Shown piece by piece: positions 43,763 through 53,841 of a stretch of DNA of 64,000 nt (positions are counted from its first letter, which is position 1; each line of letters begins with the position of its first letter). The position numbers were made by a program, and so were the translations under genes. This DNA is from Thalassospira sp. HJ (GTDB taxonomy: Bacteria; Pseudomonadota; Alphaproteobacteria; Rhodospirillales; Thalassospiraceae). A model generated the notes under the pieces. That model saw only the letters and a list, made by a program, of their open reading frames with translations. It did no database searches and was not told where the DNA came from. Where the stretch lies: positions 248,001 through 312,000 of the forward strand of contig NZ_JYII01000019.1 of assembly GCF_000948415.1 (NCBI RefSeq). Direction: 5' to 3'.

Positions 43763-44479
43763 CTAATAACCCGCCTGGCTCAGATAGGATTTCGTGCCCT
43801 CATCAAATTGCGGCACCAGATCAGCAAATTCGGCACGCAACCAGCTTCGGATCAACAACTGATCAACCGGGATCGCCTTGTAACCGTTAGGTACGCCACC
43901 TGCCAGATTGGCAAGCGAGTAGGCATCAATCAGCATCGTCTTGATCCGCCCTTCAAGCAGCATGCTGTGCATTGTTTCCACCGCCTGCGGGATCGTCATC
44001 AGATCAGGATAGCGGGCCATAAGTTTTTGCGGCCAGACAGCGCCAAGCGGCAGGCCAAGAACCTCACCCGTCAGATCATCCATGCCAGTAATCGGACCTT
44101 CGGGCACAATCAACATGGCCGGCAAGGTCATCAACACAACATTGCCCGGCACCACCGGCACGCCGACAATAGCGGGGAAGTCTTCGCGTGCGGCAAGGAT
44201 ACCGTCGGCCTCCCCCTTGCTGATGGCATCAAAGGCACGGATTTGCGGTACCGAGATCGTGTGAACACAAAGCCCGGCATCCTTCATGACAGCCCGATAC
44301 GTCGCGGCCGTTTGTTCATTTGTGTGCAGTTCGGGAAGGGCAATACGCAGGCATCTTTCCTCTGCAATCGCCGTGGACACCCCAACCACTGCCAACATCA
44401 CAGCAATCAAGGATAGCGCGGCGAAACCAAGAGTCTTACGGATCGCAAAGCTCGGGATTGAACCCATGCAAACGCCCAT
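43763..44479 (-). CDS. Periplasmic binding-fold protein, orphan array member 4
   Basis: A 238-residue paralogue, first in the direction of transcription. The signal peptide (LGFAALSLIAVMLAVVGVSTAIA) differs from the LLPS type of members 1 to 3; the mature part starts ERCLRIALPE, then YRAVMKDAGLCVH, ISKGEADGILAAR, VLGLPLGAVW, AVETMHSMLLEGRIKTMLIDAYSL, GVPNGYKAIPV and RSWLRAEFADLVPQFDEGTKSY. AAGGAAG stands five bases before the ATG at 44479. The distinct leader and the missing VPGG motif make it the most diverged member. Role unknown; periplasmic ligand capture or sensing is the inference. Confidence 0.82.
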   Translation of the reverse strand: MGVCMGSIPSFAIRKTLGFAALSLIAVMLAVVGVSTAIAEERCLRIALPELHTNEQTAATYRAVMKDAGLCVHTISVPQIRAFDAISKGEADGILAAREDFPAIVGVPVVPGNVVLMTLPAMLIVPEGPITGMDDLTGEVLGLPLGAVWPQKLMARYPDLMTIPQAVETMHSMLLEGRIKTMLIDAYSLANLAGGVPNGYKAIPVDQLLIRSWLRAEFADLVPQFDEGTKSYLSQAGY

Positions 44480-44787
44480 GGCGCTTCCTTCTGATGATGT
44501 GACGAACGACCATTGAATAAAGTGTGTGCAACGCTGTCAGAATGCAAGATGCCAAGCCTCTGATAACGCTTTAAAAGCCCAGTTTGCATTTCACATAACT
44601 TCCGATGTTAATCTATCGGCAAGACTACGTATTTCGGGCTTGACGGCACCCCGTTTGGCGCGCACCATCCGCGTGCTGACGTTCCGGAAAACGGAAACAT
44701 CGCGCCACCAAACCACCACCGTCATTTTAACCGCGCCGCCCTGCATCCTGTATGGATGCACCACGCCCCATATTCCGGACGCCCTTT

Positions 44788-45687
44788 ATGAAACCAGGGG
44801 ATATTGCCCGCTACCTGTTCCTCGCCATCGTGTGGGGACTGTCGTTACTTGTTGTTGTCAAAATTGTCGAGGCCTTTGGCTGGGTCGGTGCGGTCACGTT
44901 TCGCGCCCTGATTGCTGCCGGATCGCTTTATCTTCTGGCCCGCCTGTTTCGCCGCAAGCTTGATTTCGCCGCTGGCTGGCGCCCGTTCGCCATTGTTGGC
45001 GCCACAACAGTCGCCGGGCAATTGATCGGGCTCTCCTATGCCGCACCCCGTATCGGCACCGCGATGGCGGCGATCTTTGTTGCGGCCATTCCACTGTTTT
45101 CCATGATCATCAGCCAGCTCTGGGGGCTTGAGCGCGCCACGCGACAGGGGTTTGCCGGTCTGATACTGGGTATCGGCGGCATTGTCTTGCTGGTGGGCTT
45201 CCCTGCCGTACCTGTGACATTCGAATTTGCACTGGGTTGCGTGGCATCGATCCTTGCCGCCCTTTGCGCAGCCTTTGGCAGCAACTATGCCAGCCGTCAC
45301 CTGCGCAACAGCGGCAATTGGGAAACCACCATTGGGGCATTTCTTTTTGGCGGGCTGATGACATCGCCGCTGATCTTTGCCGTGCCGCTTGAACGCACAC
45401 CGGTTGCGATGGATTACCTGTATCTGATCATTGCGGCGGTTCTGATGAGCGTCTGCACCTATATCGCCTATTTCCGACTGGTGGCCTCTATCGGACCTAC
45501 CCGTGCGATCAGTGTCGAATTTCTGGTCACAGTGATCGCCGTCTTTATCGGTGCAACCGTGTTGGGCGAAAAGCTTTCTGCCATGCAATTTGTCGGTGGG
45601 ATCACCATCATGGTTGGCTGTGCGCTGGTTTTGAACCTTGTGCCAGCATGGATGCGCCCGCGGCCGAGTGTTCCTGAAATCCCGTAA
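44788..45687 (+). CDS. EamA/DMT-family transporter 2
   Basis: A 299-residue transporter with ten hydrophobic segments and two EamA repeats (LFLAIVWGLSLLVVVKIVEAFG; GCVASILAALCAAFGSNYASRHL; TRAISVEFLVTVIAVFIGATVLGEKLSAMQFVGG). The last stretch is the usual helix 8 to 10 region of EamA exporters. Start 44788 is chosen because it places the first helix right after a short cytosolic lead; ATG 44752 is in frame, and neither has a strong ribosome site. Divergent from the binding-protein array across about 300 bases in which no gene or clear promoter could be called. Substrate unknown. Confidence 0.86.
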   Translation: MKPGDIARYLFLAIVWGLSLLVVVKIVEAFGWVGAVTFRALIAAGSLYLLARLFRRKLDFAAGWRPFAIVGATTVAGQLIGLSYAAPRIGTAMAAIFVAAIPLFSMIISQLWGLERATRQGFAGLILGIGGIVLLVGFPAVPVTFEFALGCVASILAALCAAFGSNYASRHLRNSGNWETTIGAFLFGGLMTSPLIFAVPLERTPVAMDYLYLIIAAVLMSVCTYIAYFRLVASIGPTRAISVEFLVTVIAVFIGATVLGEKLSAMQFVGGITIMVGCALVLNLVPAWMRPRPSVPEIP

Positions 45688-45786
45688 ACCGCGCGCATCC
45701 CAACCCCCAAGGAACAAGCTGGCCTGAGGGAAGTTACACATTGTAGTCTTCGACAAGTCGTCTTCTCTGATCCGGGAAAGCAGTGC

Positions 45787-46824
45787 ATGCCCTTTGACTT
45801 TGGCCAACAATCGCTGAGCGTTATTGTGGTGACCTTTGTGGTCTGCACATTGATCATTTGTTTTGCCGGAACCCGACTTGCCGGGGTTGCCGTCAAACTG
45901 GCCGAGCGTACCGGCATGGGACAGATCATCGCCGGGGCCCTTTTTGTTGGCATGTCGACCAGCCTGCCGGGCAGTGTGCTTTCGGTGACGACCGCCTGGC
46001 AGGGGCACACCGATCTTGCGATTGGCAATGCGCTTGGCGGGATTGCCGCCCAGACGACGTTTTTGGCCATTGCCGATCTGTTTTATCGCAAGGGCAATCT
46101 TGAGCATGCAGCAGCCAGTGCGACGGGCCTTGCCCAAACCACCCTACTTCTTAGCATGCTTTCGGTGCCGCTTCTGGCCTATGCCGGGCCGGAATGGATG
46201 ATTTTCCATATTCATCCGGCGTCGATCCTGCTGTTTATCATTTATGCCTTTGGCCTGAATCTTCTGTCGGAAATACGCGACGAGCCGATGTGGTTGCCCA
46301 AGGAAACCGATATCACCGAGGAAGACGCCAAACATGAAGAAGCCGACACCAACCCGGAAAGCAGTGCGCGCCTGTGGACCGAATTTCTTGCCTTTGCGCT
46401 TCTGACTGCCATTGCCGGTCACGTTATTGGGCAGGCAGGTCTTGCCATCGTTGCCGTTACCGGGATCAGCGAAACCGCCGTGGGTACCTTCCTGACCGCG
46501 ATATCCACATCCTTTCCGGAATTTGTATCAGCCATAGCAGCGGTGCGCATGGGGGCAGTCAATCTGGCGGTCGGGGACATCATTGGCGGCAATGCCTTTG
46601 ACGTACTGTTTCTGGCCGCATCGGATTTCGCCTATCGCGACGGATCGATCTATGCCGCCTTCATCGATCAGCACATCTTTACCATAGCACTGGTCATCCT
46701 GATGAGCGGGGTATTGCTGCTTGGCATGCTGAACCGCGAACGCCGCGGCATTGGCAATATCGGCTGGGAAAGTGTCGCGATGCTTGGCCTTTATGGGGCA
46801 TCGGTGTTCTATCTGGCGGGCTGA
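45787..46824 (+). CDS. Sodium/calcium-type cation antiporter (CaCA superfamily)
   Basis: A 345-residue membrane protein with about ten helices in two inverted halves. Alpha-repeat 1 is MGQIIAGALFVGMSTSLPG...AIGNALGGI and alpha-repeat 2 is TAVGTFLTAISTSFPEF...AVGDIIGGN; the G(M/L)STSLPE-like and GNxxG motifs carry the ion-binding acidic and polar residues. Repeat 1 has SLPG where most members have SLPE, so one of the usual acidic ligands is absent. An acidic loop near EEDAKHEEADTNPE separates the halves. It exchanges cations across the inner membrane; the ion is unproven. Confidence 0.88.
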   Translation: MPFDFGQQSLSVIVVTFVVCTLIICFAGTRLAGVAVKLAERTGMGQIIAGALFVGMSTSLPGSVLSVTTAWQGHTDLAIGNALGGIAAQTTFLAIADLFYRKGNLEHAAASATGLAQTTLLLSMLSVPLLAYAGPEWMIFHIHPASILLFIIYAFGLNLLSEIRDEPMWLPKETDITEEDAKHEEADTNPESSARLWTEFLAFALLTAIAGHVIGQAGLAIVAVTGISETAVGTFLTAISTSFPEFVSAIAAVRMGAVNLAVGDIIGGNAFDVLFLAASDFAYRDGSIYAAFIDQHIFTIALVILMSGVLLLGMLNRERRGIGNIGWESVAMLGLYGASVFYLAG

Positions 46825-46840
46825 TCTTAGGTGATAAAAC

Positions 46841-49447
46841 CTAGAGGACTTCCTTGACCTTGGTCGCGAGGTCCTTAAGCGAGAACGGCTTGGGCAGGAA
46901 GTGCACGCCGTTTTCTTCATCAAGTTCGTCGCGATAGGTATCTTCGGCGTAGCCCGAGATGAAGATGACTTTGAGCTCCGGCTTTTTCTCGCGCAGCATG
47001 CGGACAAGGGTCGGGCCATCAATGCCCGGCATCACAACGTCCGAGATCACCAGATCAATTGTCTTGTCGGTGTTATTCAGCACCTCAAGCGCATTGTCGC
47101 CGTTATTGGCCTCAAGCACATCATAGCCCTTGCTGCGCAATGCGCGCGCACCGAATGTCCGCACGGCATCTTCGTCCTCGACCAGCAGGATCGCACCGGT
47201 GCCGGTCAGATCGCGTGACGGGGTTTCTTCGATCACGGCCTGGGTTTCGGCAAGCTCTTCTTCGGATGCCTCGTAGCGCGGCAGATAGATGGTAAAGGTC
47301 GTGCCCTTGCCTTCTTCGCTGTTGACCGCGATGAAACCACCGGTCTGCTTGACGATGCCATAAACCGTTGAAAGGCCAAGGCCCGTTCCCTCGCCGCGTT
47401 GCTTGGTCGAGAAGAAGGGTTCGAAAATTCGGGTCAGGTTTTCCTTGGGAATGCCAATACCGGTATCGGTCACCTTGATGCCGATATAGTCGCCCGGCGG
47501 GATGACTTCGGTGCCGGTGGCGGTCGGCTCATCAATGATCTCGGTGCTGGTCTGAACCGTAAGGGTTCCGCCCTCGCCCGCCATGGCATCACGTGCGTTG
47601 ACGACAAGGTTAATGATCACCTGATCAAGCTGGCCCGGATCAACCTTGACCAGACCGATATCGCGACCATGACTGACTTTAAGGTCAATCTTCTCGCCGA
47701 TCAGGCGGCGTAGAAGGTTGGACATTTCTGCCAATGCGTCGGTGATATTGATGATCTTGGGCTGCAAGGTTTGACGACGTGAGAACGCCAAAAGCTGGCG
47801 GACAAGATTGGCCGCACGGTTGGCATTCTGTTTGATCTGCATGATGTCGGCAAAGCTCGGATCACCCGGCCCATGGCGCGACAACAGAAGATCACAGAAA
47901 CCGATCATCGCGGTCAGAAGGTTGTTGAAGTCATGTGCCACCCCACCGGCAAGCTGACCAACAGCCTGCATTTTCTGGGACTGGGCAAACTGTTCCTCAA
48001 GGTTCTTCTGTTCGGTCGTATCAAGGAAGTTCAGAAGCAACGCACCGGCTTCACCCGAACGACCCGCGACACGTTGCAGATAAATCTGGGCCGCTACACC
48101 GCGTGCACCGGCAAGGCGGGCTTCGATCTGCCCCCCCTTGCCCATGCCCATCACGGCCTTGGACAGATAACGCGCCACTTCGTCGCGATCTTCGGGCAGG
48201 ATCAATTCAAGGATCGAACGACCAACGACCTTGTCATGGGTCTGACCGGCCGTAACGATGAAGGCGCGGTTGGCATCCGTCACCGTGCCCGACATATCAG
48301 CCAGAACAATCGAAAGCGGGCTTTCATCAAAGAACCAGCGCACCCGACGTTCGGTTTCCGCCAGTGCATGTTCCCATTCATGGGCTGGCATCGGATCGGG
48401 GAAGATCACGGCCTGACTGCGCACAGGACCGGTGCCCGGCGCATTGATCGAATGGGTCACAAAGCAGCGAATGGGTTCGCCACCGACAACCTTGAATTTG
48501 ACCTCGCCATTGATGCCGTCACCGACAATCAGATCGGCGAGCTCGACCGTGCCATTGTTGAAATCTTCGGGCTCCCCGCCAAGCCAGCTTGCCAGACGAC
48601 GGTTGAGGTAAAGAATGCGGCCTTCTTCATCCAATCCGCACACGCCGACCGGCAGACGTTCGATCATCTGATCGGCATGCTCGAACCCGCTATGAGCTTC
48701 CGTCACCGGGAGGTTGGCAACCATTTCGCTGGTCTGCGGACCGGCAAGTGCAAAACGTTCCTCAGCCTGCCCGGCAGGCAGCAACAATGAAGAACCGCTA
48801 TCAGCCATGACAGCGCTATCAACGCCATCAACAGTCCAGAGCATCTTGCCCGCACGGGCATCTGCAGCCGTTACCGAGATGCGCAGGCATGCGGCGCTCG
48901 CAGGCTTATCTGCCTCCGGCGCCGTTTCGCCGTTTTCACCTTCGGCCGCTTTTTCCGAACCTTCGTCACCGGACGCGGCAGCGTCGGCTTCAAACTTTTC
49001 AGAGCGCGACAGATCGACAAACATCTGCCCGCCTTCGCCGCGCATCGCACGGGTGCGCAATTCAGCAAGCTCTTCACTGCCAATGCCGAGGAAGGACAGG
49101 CGCGCTTCCAGCGCAGACAGCATGTCCGATCCAGCTTCGATACCAAGTTTGGATGAAAAGGCGGGGTTGGCATAGATCGTCCGGCCATAAGCATCAATCA
49201 GCGCAACCCCAATATCGGAATTGGCGAAACCGGAAATCAGCGGGCCAAGGCCATCATGCCCGCCATTACGAAGCTTTGCCGAAAGCGTAAGGGATGCAAC
49301 GGCGACCACGGCCACACCAGTGACCATGGCCCCGATGATCCACATCAGGCGCGCATCAAGCCCTGCCTTTGCCAACACGTCCATCAGGACGAAGACAAAC
49401 GCAACGAATGCGACACTTACAGCAAGGATGAGCCCCCGAAACAGCAC
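46841..49447 (-). CDS. cckA: Hybrid histidine kinase CckA
   Basis: An 868-residue cell-cycle kinase. Two N-terminal membrane helices (ILAVSVAFVAFVFVLMDVLA; MWIIGAMVTGVAVVAVASL), then PAS regions (about 80-130, 265-330 and 360-480), HisKA with phospho-acceptor His in LAGGVAHDFNNLLTAMIGF, HATPase boxes NLVVNARDAM and DTGIGIPKENLTRIFEPFFSTKQ, and a C-terminal receiver with Asp in LVISDVVMPGIDG. This order and the HisKA sequence are those of CckA, which feeds phosphate through ChpT to CtrA. In this group CtrA mainly governs motility, which fits the flagellar genes downstream on the map. Starts at GTG 49447. Confidence 0.92.
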   Translation of the reverse strand: MLFRGLILAVSVAFVAFVFVLMDVLAKAGLDARLMWIIGAMVTGVAVVAVASLTLSAKLRNGGHDGLGPLISGFANSDIGVALIDAYGRTIYANPAFSSKLGIEAGSDMLSALEARLSFLGIGSEELAELRTRAMRGEGGQMFVDLSRSEKFEADAAASGDEGSEKAAEGENGETAPEADKPASAACLRISVTAADARAGKMLWTVDGVDSAVMADSGSSLLLPAGQAEERFALAGPQTSEMVANLPVTEAHSGFEHADQMIERLPVGVCGLDEEGRILYLNRRLASWLGGEPEDFNNGTVELADLIVGDGINGEVKFKVVGGEPIRCFVTHSINAPGTGPVRSQAVIFPDPMPAHEWEHALAETERRVRWFFDESPLSIVLADMSGTVTDANRAFIVTAGQTHDKVVGRSILELILPEDRDEVARYLSKAVMGMGKGGQIEARLAGARGVAAQIYLQRVAGRSGEAGALLLNFLDTTEQKNLEEQFAQSQKMQAVGQLAGGVAHDFNNLLTAMIGFCDLLLSRHGPGDPSFADIMQIKQNANRAANLVRQLLAFSRRQTLQPKIINITDALAEMSNLLRRLIGEKIDLKVSHGRDIGLVKVDPGQLDQVIINLVVNARDAMAGEGGTLTVQTSTEIIDEPTATGTEVIPPGDYIGIKVTDTGIGIPKENLTRIFEPFFSTKQRGEGTGLGLSTVYGIVKQTGGFIAVNSEEGKGTTFTIYLPRYEASEEELAETQAVIEETPSRDLTGTGAILLVEDEDAVRTFGARALRSKGYDVLEANNGDNALEVLNNTDKTIDLVISDVVMPGIDGPTLVRMLREKKPELKVIFISGYAEDTYRDELDEENGVHFLPKPFSLKDLATKVKEVL

Positions 49448-49590
49448 GCGACCGCCTTTAACGACAATAACTTAACAAAATAGTCTATACTTTTAGCTGC
49501 TTATCGCCTGACTGGCTACCGGCAAGTTTATCGTCCTTCATGCCGCCCGGCAATCGCGGCAAAACAGCTCGCAATTCCCGCCAGATACGC

Positions 49591-49623
49591 GAAAGGCAGG
49601 AACCGGAATTGGCCCTGCCTTTC
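49591..49623 (-). terminator. Possible terminator after the chemoreceptor gene
   Basis: GAAAGGCAGG / CCTGCCTTTC stem with a 13-base loop, 51 bases past the stop of the MCP gene on the minus strand. The T-run is short, so it is called with moderate confidence. Confidence 0.55.
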
Positions 49624-49673
49624 ACAACGTAAATCCCGGCGCATTTATCGGGCACCAGTCAATTGAAGCCGGC

Positions 49674-51677
49674 TTAACGGCTAAGACGTTTGACCTGTGC
49701 TTCGTCAAGCTTGGTGCCATCGAACTCGACACTGATGCCTTCTTCGCTGACATTGCGGACAATTGCGCGCACAGGGCTATTGATGCCGGGTAGTTCAAGC
49801 TCGATCTTGGTTCCCGAAGCAATGCTGTCATTGCACACAAGCATCGCACCGCGTTCCGAGATGTTTTCAAGACGCGCTTTTGACGCCTTGCCACCGAACC
49901 GGATTGCAACTTCCTGCGAAGACGGATGACGTTTTGAGCTACGACGATCAACATCAGCGGTCGAAGTCCTGACAACTTCAACCAGCACATTGCGCAAATC
50001 ACGGACTGCAACAGCAACCTGTTCGGAAAGCGTACCGACTTCAGAAGCCAGGCGACCGGTTCCAGACGCCTCTTCGGACACCTCGTTAATCCGGCTGGAA
50101 ACTTCACGGGATGCAGCTGCCGTTTCGTTCACATTACGCGCGATTTCAGAGGTCGCGGCACTCTGTTCTTCGACAGCTGCGGCAATCGCGGTCGAGACTT
50201 CATCCATCTCGTGGATTTTCTCGGCAATGGTTGCCACCGCGGTCACAGCAGAATCCGTCACCGCCTGAATTTCAGCAATCTGGCGGGTGATTTCATCGGT
50301 CGAACGGCTGGTCTGGGTCGCGAGGTTTTTGACTTCCTGCGCCACAACCGCAAAGCCCTTACCAGCGTCACCAGCACGGGCGGCCTCGATGGTTGCGTTA
50401 AGGGCAAGCAGGTTGGTCTGCTCGGCAATGCCGGAAATCAGTTCTACCACTTCCCCGATACCACGTACGCTATCGGCCAGTTGCGAAACCGTCGTTTCCG
50501 TCGAACGGCTGGCCTCAACGGCATCTTCGCTGACGCGGTTGGCACGCGTGATCTGATTATTGATTTCACCAAGTGAAGAATTCAGCTCTTCACCTGCACC
50601 AGCAACCGCCTCAACCGTTGCCAATGCCTGCTCGGAAGCCGCAGCCACGGTCTGGGAGTTACCCTGAACAAGGTCAGCAGAGCTCGACATCCGCTGGGCG
50701 GCTTCGGCGAGTTCGCCAGTCTGACCCGAAATGGTATCAACAACGCGACGGGTTTCACTTTCAACCCGCTCCGCCATTTCGCGCAGCGATTTACGCCGCT
50801 GTTCTTCGGATTCCAGTCGGTCAGCTTCCTGCTGTTCGCGCATTTTCAGGTTATTCAAGCCTGTCTCGCGGAAGACATGCATGACACGCACCAGATCGCC
50901 GACTTCGTCATTGCGCTTGGTTTCGGTTAGTTTGACGTCATATTTGCCATCGGCCAATTGCGCCAGTGTCGTGACGCTTTCGGCAACCGGTGCAGAGATG
51001 CGACGATGCATGACCCATGCAATCAAGGCGCAAACAATGATCGACGCAATCGTCACCGCGGTGGTCAGCATGAAGACCGACTCAACATTGGCCTCAAGCC
51101 CCTTGAGCTTGTCGACCAACGCATGCTCAATCGACAAGCTATAGGTGTCGGTAAGCTCAACAGCCACTTCAAGTGCCGCGGCAAGATTGGCGGCGGCATC
51201 ATCGAAACCACCCATCATCTTGTTGCCGACTTCCGGACCACCGTCGATATAACCCTGCGCCATCTTCTTGCCCGCGGCATAGTAAGCCGGGAATGCAGCC
51301 TCAACCTTTTCAAGCGAGGCGAGCAGTTCAGTCTGACCAAGCTTTTCTGCCAAGGCCTTTGCCGTTGCCAGGTTCTCTGCCAGCCCCTGTGCGGCGGCTT
51401 CTGCCTCGTCAAAACCGTCATTCAGACCATCAAGACCACGGGTCGCGGAAATATCGGTCAACCATTGCTGGACCTGAATAACGTTATAACGTGCGCCCTC
51501 AATCGCCTTGATCAAGCTCGGAACGTCTATACTAACGACGACACCGATTTCTGCGGCCTCGTGAGTCGCCTGGCGGCTTTGGCTATTTACGACACCTATA
51601 CCAACAGCGACAGCGATCAGCATGACGACGATGATCGCGTTTGAGAGGGCTATCTGCCCGGAAATCCTCAAGTTCAT
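49674..51677 (-). CDS. Methyl-accepting chemotaxis protein with C-terminal PilZ domain
   Basis: A 667-residue chemoreceptor. Helix 1 ([18 protein letters not shown]), a periplasmic helical sensor of about 160 residues, helix 2 ([19 protein letters not shown]), a HAMP domain, a signalling hairpin with the tip region [20 protein letters not shown] and [15 protein letters not shown]-like flank, then a PilZ domain at the end: RSSKR (RxxxR) and NISERG (the [D/N]xSxxG motif). PilZ binds cyclic di-GMP, so this receptor may tie second-messenger level to taxis, as reported for an Azospirillum receptor with this layout. Start 51677 (AGGAA upstream) gives a standard N-terminus; the frame runs on to 51758. 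Confidence 0.9.
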   Translation of the reverse strand: MNLRISGQIALSNAIIVVMLIAVAVGIGVVNSQSRQATHEAAEIGVVVSIDVPSLIKAIEGARYNVIQVQQWLTDISATRGLDGLNDGFDEAEAAAQGLAENLATAKALAEKLGQTELLASLEKVEAAFPAYYAAGKKMAQGYIDGGPEVGNKMMGGFDDAAANLAAALEVAVELTDTYSLSIEHALVDKLKGLEANVESVFMLTTAVTIASIIVCALIAWVMHRRISAPVAESVTTLAQLADGKYDVKLTETKRNDEVGDLVRVMHVFRETGLNNLKMREQQEADRLESEEQRRKSLREMAERVESETRRVVDTISGQTGELAEAAQRMSSSADLVQGNSQTVAAASEQALATVEAVAGAGEELNSSLGEINNQITRANRVSEDAVEASRSTETTVSQLADSVRGIGEVVELISGIAEQTNLLALNATIEAARAGDAGKGFAVVAQEVKNLATQTSRSTDEITRQIAEIQAVTDSAVTAVATIAEKIHEMDEVSTAIAAAVEEQSAATSEIARNVNETAAASREVSSRINEVSEEASGTGRLASEVGTLSEQVAVAVRDLRNVLVEVVRTSTADVDRRSSKRHPSSQEVAIRFGGKASKARLENISERGAMLVCNDSIASGTKIELELPGINSPVRAIVRNVSEEGISVEFDGTKLDEAQVKRLSR

Positions 51678-51890
51678 CAAGGTATTCCTGTTTGAAATGG
51701 CAGACATTTTTGCCATCTGGTTGAGCCTAAGTTGCCATACGTATAGCTTCCGAAACACGTAATGGGAACCTTTAATTCACTCTTACTACCAAAGCGGCAG
51801 TTGTTTATTGATCCAGATCGTTGCAATCAAAAATTATTAAAAGGTTTCAATGGGGAGTTTTGCAGGATTTTATTCGGCTAGATAAGCCGA

Positions 51891-52961
51891 TTATCCAAGC
51901 TTTTTGCCGCGCTGACGGAATACGAAGGAGATGATCTCGGCAACGGCTTTGTAATGTTCCGGCGGGATTTCCTGATCAATCTCGACGGTTGCAAAAAGCG
52001 CACGGGCTACCGGCGGGTTTTCCATGATCGTGATGTCGTGTTCTTCGGCGACCTCACGAATTTTAAGCGCGACATTATCCTGCCCCTTGGCGATGCACAT
52101 CGGTGCACCCATGGTATCGATGTCATATTGCAGGGCGACGGCAAAGTGCGTCGGGTTGGTGATAACCACGTCGGCCTTAGGCACGTTTGACATCATGCGC
52201 TGCTGGGCGCGCTCCATCCTGATCTGGCGGACCTTCGCCTTGATCTCGGGGCTACCTTCGGTCTGCTTGTATTCGTCCTTGATCTCCTGCTTGGACATCT
52301 TCATCTGCTGATTGAACTCGTACTTCTGATAGGCAAAGTCGAGCCCGGCAATCACGGCAGTCAAAGAAATCGTCGCGATCAGCAGGATAATGATCATGTC
52401 GTAAAGACGTTCAAGCGTCAGGCCGAGCGATTGCTGTGGGTACAGCTCCACGTCAACCAGTTCCGGAACAATCACCAGCCCCAGCACCACACCCACAAGA
52501 ACAATCTTGCTGACGTTTTTGACAAACTCGACCAGACTTTTCATCGAAAAGAGGTTCTTGAGCCCCTTTAGCGGATTGAGTTTTTCAGGCTTGGGCTCAA
52601 TGCGTTCGGCGGCAACGACGACACCGTTCTGAATGACGTGACCGGCAGCAGCAAAAAACATCAAAAGGACGAACGGGATCCCCAACACCCACAGCATGCC
52701 AAGGATAACGTCTTCAAACAGGCCGGGAATGCCTGCTTGTGTGACGTCAAACATGTGGGGGTGCTCAAGAAAACCGACAGCAAGATCGCGCACACCCGCC
52801 GCCATGGTCGGGCCAAGCATGATCATGACAAGACCACCGCCGAACAGGAGCATGAAGTTTCCGACTTCCTTGGAAACCGCGACCTGACCTTTTTTTCGCG
52901 CGTCCTCAAGCTTTTTACTTGTGGGGTCTTCTGTCTTTTGGCTGTCGTCTTCTTCTGCCAT
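51891..52961 (-). CDS. flhB: Flagellar export switch protein FlhB
   Basis: A 356-residue component of the flagellar type III export gate. The cytosolic lead DDSQKTEDPTSKKLEDARKKGQVAVSKEV, four membrane segments, and the C-terminal autocleavage domain with NPTH in VVITNPTHFAVALQYD are all present; cleavage between Asn and Pro switches export from rod/hook to filament proteins. Start 52961 gives the normal AEEDDSQ N-terminus. Last gene of the fliQ-fliR-flhB group. A separate FlhB C-domain-like gene lies at 56272-56688. Confidence 0.95.
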   Translation of the reverse strand: MAEEDDSQKTEDPTSKKLEDARKKGQVAVSKEVGNFMLLFGGGLVMIMLGPTMAAGVRDLAVGFLEHPHMFDVTQAGIPGLFEDVILGMLWVLGIPFVLLMFFAAAGHVIQNGVVVAAERIEPKPEKLNPLKGLKNLFSMKSLVEFVKNVSKIVLVGVVLGLVIVPELVDVELYPQQSLGLTLERLYDMIIILLIATISLTAVIAGLDFAYQKYEFNQQMKMSKQEIKDEYKQTEGSPEIKAKVRQIRMERAQQRMMSNVPKADVVITNPTHFAVALQYDIDTMGAPMCIAKGQDNVALKIREVAEEHDITIMENPPVARALFATVEIDQEIPPEHYKAVAEIISFVFRQRGKKLG

Positions 52962-53011
52962 TGGCAAACCCATGCTGGGCAATTGGGGGCCAAATGCACC
53001 CCGTCACTGCC

Positions 53012-53776
53012 TTACGGATTGAGAAACGCCTCAAGCCCGTTCTCGAAATATGCAAGATAAACCATCATCATGGATGGCAGGGCCAAGGTCAACAAAAGCA
53101 ATGCAATCGCGATCTGTATCGGCATCGCGACAAAGAACACCGGCAATTGCGGCATCAGCTTATTTAGAAGGCCAAGCGCAATCTGCAAGCAGATCGCCAC
53201 CACCAGAAACGGTGCGGACATCTGGGCGGCTATGATGAAGCTGTTATTAAGTGCATTGGCGAAAAACTCGCTCATATCGCCAACCGGCAAAACACCGCCC
53301 GGCGGGAACAGGGTATAGCTTTCAAACACCGCCTGGATCATCAAATGATCCATCCCGGTCGCGAACAACAAAACAAGCGCGACCTGCATAAGAAAATTGC
53401 CCGTCACCGCACTTTGCGCACCCGACAAAGGGTCGGCGGTAAAGGCGTTTGCCATAGAGGACAGATAGGCAATGATTGATCCGGCAGTCTGAATCCCGGC
53501 CATCATAACCTGGGCAAACAAGGCAAAGAAAAGCCCGACAGTAACCTCATAGCCGATCCCGACCAAAAGTGACGCGGCATCGGCAGGTTGTGGCGGGAAA
53601 AGTGGCCCGGCCAGTGGCGAGATCACAACCGCCACCCAAAAGGCAAAGAAAAGCCGCGCGCGCGCCGGCACTGCACGCGACCCGATACCGGGCATAAAGG
53701 CAAAGGCCGCCCCCACCCTGGCGAAAGTCATCAGGACGACGTAAACATTCAGCGTAAGAAGTTCTTGAAGATCCAT
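53012..53776 (-). CDS. fliR: Flagellar export gate protein FliR
   Basis: A 254-residue membrane protein of the export gate. Typical start DLQELLTLNVYVVLMTFARVGAAF, about six hydrophobic segments, and the family stretch ANAFTADPLSGAQSAVTGNFLMQVALVLLFATGMDHLMIQAVFESY. Together with FliP and FliQ it forms the helical export channel. It lies 65 bases after fliQ and 50 bases before flhB on the same strand, so the three are one unit. Confidence 0.95.
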   Translation of the reverse strand: MDLQELLTLNVYVVLMTFARVGAAFAFMPGIGSRAVPARARLFFAFWVAVVISPLAGPLFPPQPADAASLLVGIGYEVTVGLFFALFAQVMMAGIQTAGSIIAYLSSMANAFTADPLSGAQSAVTGNFLMQVALVLLFATGMDHLMIQAVFESYTLFPPGGVLPVGDMSEFFANALNNSFIIAAQMSAPFLVVAICLQIALGLLNKLMPQLPVFFVAMPIQIAIALLLLTLALPSMMMVYLAYFENGLEAFLNP

Positions 53777-53841
53777 GTCGTCTTCGACTGCCTTACATAT
53801 TCACGCGGGCAAATTCACGCTGGCGTGCGCCGGGGTTAACG

